A stretch of 64,000 nucleotides of DNA from an uncultured Clostridium sp. (GTDB taxonomy: Bacteria; Bacillota; Clostridia; Clostridiales; Clostridiaceae): positions 1-64,000 of the forward strand of contig UQQU01000003.1 of NCBI GenBank assembly GCA_900543325.1. Direction: 5' to 3'. Positions 9,362-19,400 of the stretch are shown here, piece by piece. Below the pieces are notes generated by a model. The model did no database searches. It was not told the origin of the DNA and saw nothing but the letters and a program-made list of their open reading frames with translations. Numbering within the stretch: the first letter of the stretch is position 1; each line of letters opens with the position of its first letter. The translations under genes were made by a program, and so were the position numbers.

Positions 9362-10240
9362 TTATATTCCTAAAAGTAATTTTGCAAAACCAAAATACAC
9401 TATTAATGCAAAAGCATCTACTATTGTTGTAATAAGTGGGCTTGCCATTATCGCAGGGTCTAACTTTAGCTTCTTTGATATTATAGGTAAAACTCCACCT
9501 ACAATCTTCGCTAATACTACAGTGAAGAATAAACTTGCACATACTGTAAGAGAAATCATAAAATCTGCACTAGTAAAGAAATATAATCTTAAAAAATTTA
9601 CTATCGCTAAAACAGTCGCAACTACAATACTCACTCTAAACTCTTTAAATATTACCTTTAAAAAGTCCTTTGTAGTAATTTCCCCAAGTGCCAATCCTCT
9701 TATAACTAATGTAGATGATTGAGATCCTGAGTTACCACCAGTATCCATTAACATAGGAATAAATGATGCTAGTATTACTACAGATTGAAGAACATCTTCA
9801 AATCCTTGTATTATTGATCCAATAACAGTAGCAGATACCATTAATACCAAAAGCCATACTATTCTTTTTTTAGCTAACGTCAAAACTGGAGTTTTTAAAT
9901 ATGGTTCTTCACTTGGCTCCATTGCAGCCATTTTTTGAAAATCCTCTGTGTTTTCTTGTTCAATAATATCTACAATATCATCTAGAAATAAATTTTCAAT
10001 TATTTCTTTTATTTCATCATCTGTGATTAATTCAATTATCTTTTGTTGAGATTCCTTATCTAAATATGAAAAAACTTCTGCTGATGTATCTTTAGTTAAT
10101 AATCTAAATACTACCACTAAAGATTTATCATCTAATTCTTCCATACTCTTTGCAATATCAACAGTGTTCATTCTTTGTAATACTTGACTTAATTCACTAA
10201 TAGTATTATGCCTAATTACTCTTAATAACTCTTGTGCCAT
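9362..10240 (-). CDS. mgtE: MgtE-family magnesium transporter lacking CBS domains
   Basis: A 292-residue membrane protein; typical MgtE has about 450. Residues 1-105 resemble the MgtE N domain. The sequence then runs LFLDDIVDIIEQENTEDFQ straight into the connecting (plug) helix and the five-helix membrane domain, with FIPMLMDTGGNSGSQSSTLV as the pore signature and later helices to the C-terminus. The CBS pair normally between them is absent without a frame break. DDIVD-like motifs normally flank the CBS pair, so recombination between them could have removed it. In studied MgtE proteins the CBS domains close the channel when cytosolic Mg2+ is high, so gating here should differ. GGAGG precedes the ATG. 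A small leader ORF lies upstream. Confidence 0.88.
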   Translation of the reverse strand: MAQELLRVIRHNTISELSQVLQRMNTVDIAKSMEELDDKSLVVVFRLLTKDTSAEVFSYLDKESQQKIIELITDDEIKEIIENLFLDDIVDIIEQENTEDFQKMAAMEPSEEPYLKTPVLTLAKKRIVWLLVLMVSATVIGSIIQGFEDVLQSVVILASFIPMLMDTGGNSGSQSSTLVIRGLALGEITTKDFLKVIFKEFRVSIVVATVLAIVNFLRLYFFTSADFMISLTVCASLFFTVVLAKIVGGVLPIISKKLKLDPAIMASPLITTIVDAFALIVYFGFAKLLLGI

Positions 10241-10255
10241 AATTTCCTCCTTTAG

Positions 10256-10315
10256 AGTTCATATACACACAAATATAATTATTGAGAGTAAACTCATTTG
10301 TTATATATATGAACT
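10256..10315 (-). promoter_or_regulatory. leader hairpin ahead of mgtE
   Basis: In the mgtE mRNA leader AGTTCATATAT (10315-10305) pairs with GTATATGAACT (10266-10256), with a loop of about 38 nt. The left arm overlaps the last codons and approaches the stop of the leader ORF; the right arm ends a few nt before the mgtE GGAGG. A ribosome finishing the leader would disrupt it. There is no U-tract, so it is not a simple terminator. Confidence 0.5.
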
Positions 10316-10369
10316 ACTTATCCTATTAAATATTTTTATTTCATTATTTTCTAGGGGTATATCATCCAT
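10301..10369 (-). CDS. 22-codon acidic leader peptide of mgtE
   Basis: A short frame with its own GAGGAG site 10 nt before the ATG encodes a peptide beginning MDDIPLENNEIKIFNR and ending SSSYI. It lies 60 bp upstream of mgtE on the same strand, and a TATAAT (10408-10403) sits upstream. The acidic, Pro-containing N-terminus resembles in character the enterobacterial MgtL leader peptide, whose acidic/Pro start destabilises ribosomes at low Mg2+. That functional parallel is inference. No M-box Mg2+ riboswitch was recognised in this leader. Confidence 0.55.
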   Translation of the reverse strand: MDDIPLENNEIKIFNRISSSYI

Positions 10370-10458
10370 ATAAATCACGCTCCTCAATCAGTCTACATTT
10401 TCATTATATAAGATAATTGTGGAGAAATTATGAGCTTGTTTATTTCATATAATTAAAT

Positions 10459-10501
10459 ATAAAAAAATGATAAGACCTATGCTCTCATAAGCCTTACCAT
10501 C
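10459..10501 (-). terminator. terminator of the scrK-scrB operon
   Basis: A 16-bp stem (10486-10501 with 10466-10481, several G-U pairs, 4-nt loop) followed on the minus strand by a run of T. It lies 257 bp beyond scrB. The 10502-10757 stretch between holds nothing else recognisable. Confidence 0.8.
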
Positions 10502-10757
10502 TTTAATATATACGTTAATATATATTATTCATTATTGTTGAAAATGTTCAAGAATCCCCAAATAAACTTCTCTGGTGGTAAAAGTCTAAACATTTCAGAA
10601 TTCCCTTATTTCAATTATACATGTTAATTCAGTTGTATCAACAATTAATTTTATTTATATCAATATTAATTGCTTTAAAAACAAAATATTTATAAATCAT
10701 TTCTATTTTTAACTTATGATATTAATACTTTAATTATCACAAACTAATTCAAAAATT

Positions 10758-12185
10758 TTAGTAATTCCACTTTTCTATTATGGCAGTTCCATTTCCTTTT
10801 AATTTTAATGAGGCATCTACAAAATCATTGTAAATTCTAGTACTAAATACTTCTTCACCATTATTTAAGAATATTTCTAAAGAAGAATTATCTGAGAATA
10901 TCTTAATTGAATCAACAACTTCAATTTCTACAGCTCTCATATCTCTTCCACAACCTGATTTTCCAAGTTCTAATTTAAATACTTTATTCTTAAATGAAAG
11001 CTTACAATCTTCTCTTAATGCAACTTCAAATTCATTAGAATCTTTAAAATTAATATTTAATTCAAAAGTATTACTTTCAAATATATCTAAAGTAGTACCT
11101 TCATTTAAAGAAACTTCTTTTTTAATTGAATTACCTTCTCTTAAATTTTCTAATTCAACAACAGGTACTTGATATACCTTATTATTATTTAAAACTAATT
11201 CTCTAGGAATTGTTAATTGATGTTGCCAAAAGTTATCTATAGTCGGATTTTTATGGTCTATTGCATCAGGTACTCCCATCCAGCCTATAACTATTCTTCT
11301 TCCCTTAGAATCTTCAAAAGTTTGTGGCGCATAGAAGTCAAATCCTCTATCTATTTCAACAAACTCTCCAAGCTTAAGTTCTTTTTTATCATTAACAAAT
11401 TCCCCTACTGCATATCCACATTGATATACGTTATTATATTTATATCCTTCAGCTTCCATACCTTGTGGTGAAAACATTAATACATCCTTGTTACCTAATT
11501 TAAATGTATCTGGACACTCCCACATATAACCCATATAATCTAATTTACCTGCTGGTACTGAAAGGAATTCCCAATTATAAAGATCATTTGACTTATATAG
11601 TAAAATACATCCCTTATCATCAATTGTTCTAGAACCTAGAACCATGTAATAAACTCCATCTTCCTCCCAAACCTTAGGATCTCTAACATGTAAAGACATA
11701 TCTGCAGGAAAGTCTGTATTTCTTAAAAGCACTTTCTTTTCTGAGAAATTTATGCCATCTTTACTAGTTACTAAGATAACATTTTGTTCTCTTCCAGTTA
11801 ATATATAATCATGCTCTCCTTGATGCTTTACATTTCCTGTATAGAAGAAATATATAGTATCATCCTTAACAAAAGCTGATCCTGAATATACTCCATCCTT
11901 ATCTTCAGCTATATCAGGATAAAGAGCTACACCTTTATCTTCCCAGTTAGCTAAATCTTTAGATACAGCATGCCCCCAGAACTTTAATCCTCCCATTGGT
12001 GTTAATGGTGAGTATTGATAGTAGCAATGATACTCTCCATTAAACTCACATAATCCATTAGGGTCATTTATCCATCCTATTGGAGCCATTATATGATATT
12101 TATTTCTCCACTTATCACTATTAACAGCATCTAAATTTTTGTTCATACATTCATTTATTTGCTTATCAAAATCAACTCTTAACAT
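10758..12185 (-). CDS. scrB: sucrose-6-phosphate hydrolase (GH32)
   Basis: 475 residues, usual for the family. WINDPNGLCEFNGEYHCYYQ carries the catalytic nucleophile Asp; RDPKVWEEDGVYYMVLGS holds the transition-state Asp; WECPD holds the acid/base Glu. A beta-propeller is followed by a beta-sandwich. There is no signal peptide, so it acts in the cytoplasm and splits sucrose 6-phosphate into glucose 6-phosphate and fructose. It is the second gene of a two-gene operon, 2 bp after scrK, and matches the PTS importer at 21877-23256. Confidence 0.93.
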   Translation of the reverse strand: MLRVDFDKQINECMNKNLDAVNSDKWRNKYHIMAPIGWINDPNGLCEFNGEYHCYYQYSPLTPMGGLKFWGHAVSKDLANWEDKGVALYPDIAEDKDGVYSGSAFVKDDTIYFFYTGNVKHQGEHDYILTGREQNVILVTSKDGINFSEKKVLLRNTDFPADMSLHVRDPKVWEEDGVYYMVLGSRTIDDKGCILLYKSNDLYNWEFLSVPAGKLDYMGYMWECPDTFKLGNKDVLMFSPQGMEAEGYKYNNVYQCGYAVGEFVNDKKELKLGEFVEIDRGFDFYAPQTFEDSKGRRIVIGWMGVPDAIDHKNPTIDNFWQHQLTIPRELVLNNNKVYQVPVVELENLREGNSIKKEVSLNEGTTLDIFESNTFELNINFKDSNEFEVALREDCKLSFKNKVFKLELGKSGCGRDMRAVEIEVVDSIKIFSDNSSLEIFLNNGEEVFSTRIYNDFVDASLKLKGNGTAIIEKWNY

Positions 12186-12187
12186 AC

Positions 12188-13159
12188 TTATCTCCCTTGT
12201 ACTAAAGTTAAAACTTCCTCTTTAGTTGGTAAAGCTCCTATAGCTCCTCTTTTGCATACTGTTAAAGCAGCTGTTGCATTTGAGAAAGTTAATATTTCTT
12301 TTACCTTTTCTTCTGGTAAATTAACTAGGCTTTCTAAAGTATTCTCACCTTCAGCAACTTGGTATAAGAATGATCCTATAAATGAATCTCCAGCTCCTGT
12401 TGTGTCTTGAGCTTGAACTTTAAATGATGGAGAGAATACTTTTCTTTCCTTAGTTATAAATTCTGCGCCATTAGTTCCTTTAGTATAAATTATAACCTCA
12501 ACATCTCCTTGTAATAGGAAGTTTAATGCTTCATTTTCATCAGCAATTCCAGTTATAAATTCTAATTCCTCATCACTAATTTTCACTATGTTTGCAAATG
12601 GTAAGAATTCTAAAATTGCTTCTCTGCAAGCTTCTGCTGTTTCCCATAATGGTAATCTAACATTTGGGTCAAAGCTTATTAAGCAATTATTATTTTTAGC
12701 AAATTCTATAGCTTTTCTATGAGCATCTTTTATTGGCGCATCTATTAAGCTCACTGAACAGAAGTGTAATATCCCACCTTCTTCAAAAACTTCTTCTTCT
12801 ATCTCTGATGCATTTAATAGCATATCTGCACTTGGATTTCTGTAGAATGAAAAATCTCTTTCTCCATCTTCTTTTAATGATACAAATGCTAATGCAGTAT
12901 TTGCTTCTCTAGTTCTTAAAACCTTTGAAACATCAACACCTAAAGGCTTAACTTCTTCTAAAATATGATCTCCAAACCCATCTACACCAAGTTTAGTAAG
13001 CATTTGTGACTTACCACCTAGCTTTGAAACAGCAGCTGCAACATTAAGTGGTGCTCCACCTGCTACTCTTAGGAAGTTATTTACTTCCTTTAATGCCATA
13101 CCTTTTTCATGTGGAATAAAGTCTATTAAAGCTTCTCCGATTGAAATTACCTTTTTCAT
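12188..13159 (-). CDS. scrK: fructokinase (PfkB family)
   Basis: 323 residues. GGAPLNVAAAVSKLGG is the N-terminal ribokinase-family signature, and DTTGAGDSFIGSFLYQ holds the anion hole and catalytic Asp. It phosphorylates the fructose released by the adjacent ScrB. A GGAGG site lies 8 nt before the ATG. The palindrome GGGAACGTTCCC sits 27 bp upstream and is a probable ScrR operator. Confidence 0.92.
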   Translation of the reverse strand: MKKVISIGEALIDFIPHEKGMALKEVNNFLRVAGGAPLNVAAAVSKLGGKSQMLTKLGVDGFGDHILEEVKPLGVDVSKVLRTREANTALAFVSLKEDGERDFSFYRNPSADMLLNASEIEEEVFEEGGILHFCSVSLIDAPIKDAHRKAIEFAKNNNCLISFDPNVRLPLWETAEACREAILEFLPFANIVKISDEELEFITGIADENEALNFLLQGDVEVIIYTKGTNGAEFITKERKVFSPSFKVQAQDTTGAGDSFIGSFLYQVAEGENTLESLVNLPEEKVKEILTFSNATAALTVCKRGAIGALPTKEEVLTLVQGR

Positions 13160-13185
13160 CTATTTTCCTCCTAACAATATACTAC

Positions 13186-13197
13186 GGGAACGTTCCC
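13186..13197. promoter_or_regulatory. LacI-type operator (ScrR) before scrK
   Basis: Perfect 12-bp palindrome GGGAACGTTCCC with a central CG, typical of LacI-family operators. Similar sites (GGTAATGTTCCC) precede scrA, tying the two loci into one regulon. Confidence 0.75.
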
Positions 13198-13362
13198 TTA
13201 TTTATAAAAAAATATATTACAAATGATTTGTTCCATTAATCTCATAAATCAAAAACATTTATACTTATGAAAATATTATAACATTTATATCACCTTAGTC
13301 TATATTTTTTTACTAGAAATATACTCCTCCTTAACAAAAAAGATATATACTACTTTAATATA

Positions 13363-13415
13363 AATCCCTTTATAGTAATATATTTAAAATACAAACTCTA
13401 ACTATAAAGGGATTT
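13363..13415 (-). terminator. hairpin terminator after the M60 peptidase gene
   Basis: TAAATCCCTTTATAGT and ACTATAAAGGGATTTA form a stem of about 15 bp with a 25-nt loop, 28 bp past the stop codon. The arms are A/T-ended in both directions, so it may work on both strands. Confidence 0.65.
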
Positions 13416-13442
13416 ATCAATCATTGATACCTATTTTTTTAT

Positions 13443-16400
13443 TTATCTATTATCAAACATATACATAGCTTGAGCTAAATAATTATCTTCTTCACTTTCA
13501 TATACTAAATATAAAGTGTGGAAATTATTTGCAAAATTTGTTGTATCAAAAGATATTACTCCATTTTCATCTATGCACTCTTCTATATTAAGATAAATAT
13601 CTTCTAATGTAATATTATTTCTAACTATTATAGATGATACATTTATTGCCTCACCTTGTCTATTAATTGCATTATATTTTACAGTTATTTTATTATCTTG
13701 CTTATAAAGGTTTCCTAAAGCTATATTTTGATACATAGCTTGTAAATTAGATAATTTTCTTAGATTCTTAAGTTTAGATAAATCACTTATTTCATTATAA
13801 TCTAAATTTAATGTTTCTAAATTTTTAGCATATTGTAATCCTTCTAAATCTTCAATTCCATATCCCATATCATTTAATTCAGTAAGATTGTACATATCTC
13901 CTATAGTTATATCATCTGATGATATATTTAATTCTGCCTTAATAGCTTTCTTTAGATATTTATCTGGAATGTTTACTACTTCAGCTAAATCAACACCTTC
14001 ATTATTTGCAAAATGTAATTTAGCATCTGCCCATGTTGCATGGTCTGAATGATTATTATCTCCACCATCAGTTACAACAAGTTTTAATTCTTTAGCTCCA
14101 TTAATATCTACTTCAACATATTTTTGTACATCTTTTGATGTCATTAAACCACTATCAAATTTCTTTTTACCATCAACCCAAACTTCAAAAGTTATAGATC
14201 CAACACTTCCATACATTTGTCTATCTACACCAACATATGAGCTAAAGTATACATAATCTTTATCACTTAAATCATAAATTATCGTTGATGTTGAATGAGC
14301 ACCTATACCTCTTTCATAAGATACTTCTTGTCCATCTTCACCTGTTAACCTTAAAGTTTTACCACTTGTTGATATATCTTTCTTTGGAGCAGCATAATTA
14401 TTTTTAGTTGAAGTCCAATCATATTCTGTTAAGTAAGTATAATCATCCATATCAACTACAGCAACAGTTCTTGTTTTTGTAACTGTATTTCCATCAGAAT
14501 CTGTTACATTATACGTTAACTCATATTTTCCAGCTTTATTGAAATTAATTTCTCCAGATATTTCAATACTAGATGTTAAATCTCCATCTTCAGCATCACT
14601 TGCAGAGCACCCTTCTTTTAAGTCTATAGGTTGTCCTACTTTTGTAGACACTGATTTTGGAATATTAAGTGTTGGTATTGCATTTAATATTAAGAATTTA
14701 GCATCTGCAAAGCTTGCATGGTCTGATGTATTTCCATTTCCAGCATTATCTGCAACAAGTTTTAATTCTGATACCCCTTCTAATGGAATTCTTACTAATT
14801 TAGCTTCATCGTCCCATTTCATTACTCCACTATTATAAACTTCTTCACCATCAGCATAAATCTTAAATATTACACTTGAATTATTTTGTTTTGCAATATT
14901 TCTATCTACACCAACATAAGTTTCAAAATATTTATAGTTTCTTCCCTCTAAGTTATAAACTATTTCTGAATTTGCATGAGTTCCAATACCTTTATCAAAT
15001 ACCTTTTCCTCACCATTTATACTTAACTTAATTTTAGATCCAACAGATGCTAAATCTTTTCTTACTTGTCCATAATCAGTTCTTGCAGAATCCCAATCAA
15101 TATTAGATAAATACTCTGAATCACTATAAACTACAATAGTTTTTTCTGCTGTAGCAATATTTCCATCATTATCAGTTACTGTATATGAAACTTTATATTC
15201 ACCAGTTTTGTTAGTTGTAAAATCATTTGAATTAACTACTATTTTATTAGTTATATCTCCATCTTCTTGGTCACTTGCATTTACATTGGATATCAAATCA
15301 TATTCACTTCTTAACTTAATATATTCTGTTTCACCTACAGTTAAACATGGGAACTTAGCTCTTATAATTTCTTCAGCTCTATTTAAATCCTCTTGGAAAA
15401 GTTCACTTGCTGGATGAGTACTAACCTCTTCTCTTAAAGCATCTAACTTTTCTAAAGTATTATACTTCTCAGTTACCTGACTCTTACTATTATCAGTAAA
15501 TAGCTCTTTTGCAATCTTATCAGCTAATTCATCTGTTTTATAGAATGACATTTCGGCTATACTTGCCCAATTTTGATTTGCTTCAATGAATTTAAACTTA
15601 ACTCTTCTTGCTTCTGTTTTAGTTATATCAATTTCAATAACATCATTAACACTTCCATTATATGAACCAGTACCTGCTAATCTAAAATCATCTCCTTCTA
15701 CTTCAGTAGAAACATAAATTGCAAATTTAGTTGCAAATCCCTTTCCACCATTTCTAGCAGCATAGGCAATTTTATCTATTTCATTAACTTCACCTAAATC
15801 AAATATAACTTCATTTTGGAATGAAATACCATTTGGATTTCCAGTTTCCCAGTGTGTATTTCTGTTGTTATCTATTGCATATCCAATAACACTACTTCCA
15901 TAGTTTCTACCATTATTAGAAATTGAAACTACTGGTATTTTAAATTCTTCATTATATGCTTCTAAATTATTAAATGAACCATACTTTGATTTAGTAGTAG
16001 CTAACTCTTCATATACTGTTATATATGAAGTATTTTCAACTACATTATTATCACTATCAGTAATTCTATAAACAATCTCAAATCTACCAAGCTTTTCTGT
16101 CTCATAATTATTTGAAACTATTTCGATATTTGAAGTTAAATCTCCATCTTCAACATCCATGGCAGTTATACCTTCATTAAAGTCTACTTCTTCACCTAAT
16201 TTATAAGTCTTATCTATAACAGTTAAAGAAGGTTTAGCATTATTAGTAGTTAACTGCGGATTAGCTATTACTGCATGGTCAGAAGTATTATCATTTCCTC
16301 CATCATTAACTTCTATAACAAGTTCTTTAACTCCCTTAACAGGAACCTTTATAGCTACCATATTATCTGCATGTTTCATTACATCTGTAGTAGCTACAAC

Positions 16401-19400
16401 CTCACCATCAGCAATAACTTTAAATACTATACTTGAATTACTTTGAGATTCTATACTCATATCAACTCCAACTAACGCTTCAAAGTTATCGTAATCTACA
16501 TTTGATAAATCATAAGTTATTTTACCATTTGCATGTATTCCAAAACCTTTATCAAAAATCTTAATTTCTCCATTTACTCTTCCTTTTATACTACTATTTC
16601 TTCTTGGAGTTCCATATTGAGTTGTAACATTTGTCCAAGCTGTATCTGATAAATAATCATAATCACTTACCACTTCTACATTTACTGTTTTTGTAACAAC
16701 TACTCCATTATCAGCAATAGTATATTCTAATGGATAAGTTCCTTTTTCATTTATATTTACTTCTCCATTTATCACTACATTAGAAGTTATATCTTCACCA
16801 TCATAATTTAATGCTTTAACTAAATCCATTGGATTAAATTCTTCTCTTAATTTTATACTTATTGATTCTTGTTGCAGACTTAAAGTGGGAGTTAGAGAAT
16901 TTACCACTACTGAATCTCCAATATTTAATTTCTTATCATAAGGTATAACAGTATAGTTTACAGATTCTCCCACACTTGTTTCTGTATCAATAAAACTATT
17001 GGTTGAAGTAAATCCAATTAATTTATTATCTCTAAATATTTCATAACCTAACACATCATTTTTATAATCATTATTAACACTAAATGTTAACTTCACTTTT
17101 TCATTTTCTTTAAGAACATTAACACTAAATCCTGGATTACCATTAAATCCTTCACCTTCATACTCTATATAGTCATAATTAGCATACCAAATCTTTTTAT
17201 CTGGTTTTGGATATTGATTTAATAATTCTTTTGTCTCATCAGAAATCCAGAATCCATGTCTTTCAAAATGCTCAGTTAAATTTAACCCTAAAACTATACT
17301 AGAATTTTTAGCTAATTTATCTAACTTATCATTTGCTCTATTTTCTGAATCTAAAACAATATCATTTTCTCTATATACTCTATTTAATTTACCCCAATAT
17401 CCTGGATATATCATTTCTAATTGCCAGAAAACTGCTAATCTCTCAAAATAGCCATCATTATAATGTTCATTATTATCTGTTGCTATAACATTTTTATATA
17501 CAATACTTTCAAAAGGTATTCTTTCACTTGGATTATTATAATAATAAGAAGTATATTGAGGTATCATATTATTTGTGACTTCAGCTAAAGTTCTTGGTGA
17601 TATATCAAGTTTATGCCCAATTTCATGGTCAACCCCCCATCCACCTACGCTAGTTAACATAGATACCATTACATCACCTTGTACACCTATATGATTATCA
17701 TAAGCATACATATATCCATATGGTTGAGCTAATCTTATATTTTCTCTGGTATTCTTAATATCATTTTTTTCACTACTTCCATCTATTCCTAAATAGTTAA
17801 AAATAAGATTCATATGACTATTATACATATTTATAGTATTCATTGGACCAAACTCTTGATTAATATAAGCTTCATATGCTCCTGTTGCAGTTCCTGTAAA
17901 TACAAGATGATCTGAAACAATCTCTACAACATCAATCATCTTTCTATCCATTACATTTGGATTAGCTACTTTATCTTCATCAATTCTAGCCTTATAGTCT
18001 TTTAAAAGATCTAAAAACTCCTGTTCATCAGTGTTTTCATCCATCATAGGGAATTTTTCACACCCTGATTCAAATCTTATAACTGGTGCTTTACCTTGTT
18101 CTTCCTCTGTATAAGGATTTACTATATACACAGGTCCCCCAGGAGTTACAGAATGATGATACCATCCATCATTTTGAGTAACTGCCGGCACAGTTATTTC
18201 ATTCTTACCTACATGTAAACTTACTGTTCTTCCCCAACTTGCAAAACTTCCTTCTTGTTGAGAGAACATTAATTGTGGTAATGGCTGCCCTGGTTCTGCA
18301 TCAACATATACTGTTATTGTTTCTCCAGGCCTTGCAACTACTCCAGTTGGTTGATTGTTATTACCATACCCAAACTTTAAATTATTTTTTGTATGTGCAT
18401 TTCTATCTCCATGCTGTTCAACCACTACAGTTTTCACAGATTGTAGGTTTCCATTTATAATTTCTTTAGCCTGATGTATTTCTTTTAAGTAAATAGGTGC
18501 TAACGGATGTTCATTAACCTCATTTTCAAGTTCTCTTAATTTTTCAATAGTATTAAACTCTTCTGAAACAGTATCCATTAATCCATTAGTAAATAGATTT
18601 TTCATTTTATTAGATACTGAATCCTCTTTATATAATCTTATATCTGAAATTGACGCCCAATTTTCCCTTGCATTATCAAATACAAATTTTACTCTTTTAG
18701 CTTTAGTAGCTTCAAACTGTATTTCTAAAATATCGTTAGTTACTGTATAGCTTCCTTCAGTTACCTTTTGAAAGTTATCTCCTGAAGCAACTGGTGACAC
18801 ATATATACTAAACTGTTCTGCAAAGCCTTTTCCTCCAACTCTAGATTTATATGTTAAACGATTTATTACTTCTGCTTGTTCTAAAGTTAATATAACTTCA
18901 TTCTTAAATGAATCACTATTTGGATTTCCAGTTTCCCAATGAGTATTTGCATCCTCATCTATTGCATACTTAATTGCAGAATTAGAATATTGTCCACCAT
19001 TGTTACTTATACTTAAATTTTTAACTCTATATACATCATCATATTCATTTATATATTCTGTATAAAATGGCTCAAATTTAGATACATTAGCAGTACCACC
19101 TTGAACTTTCCCAAACTCTACCAGCTCTTTAGCTGTATTTAATTTTTCAATATACTCATCTTCAAACGGATGTCCTTTAGCCTCTTCTATTAAATTATTA
19201 ATAGCTTCAATTGTACCAAAGACTGGACTAACTTCATTCATATTTTCATCTACAAATAATCTATCAATTTTTTGATCTAATTCATCTGGCATATATAACC
19301 CAAACTCATTGGCTAAAGCCCAATTTTCATATCCCTTTTTATATACAAATTTTATTCTTCTTACTTCAGTTTCTTTAAACTTTATTTGTAAAGTATTTTT

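Noticed and set aside
10241..10500. M-box (Mg2+) riboswitch upstream of mgtE
   Set aside because: The conserved M-box blocks are not present on the minus strand; only the small leader ORF and hairpin are seen.
14539..14838. Plus-strand 99-codon frame inside the M60 gene
   Set aside because: Antisense shadow of a strongly coding gene; low-complexity product and no ribosome site. The same holds for the other antisense frames in large genes.
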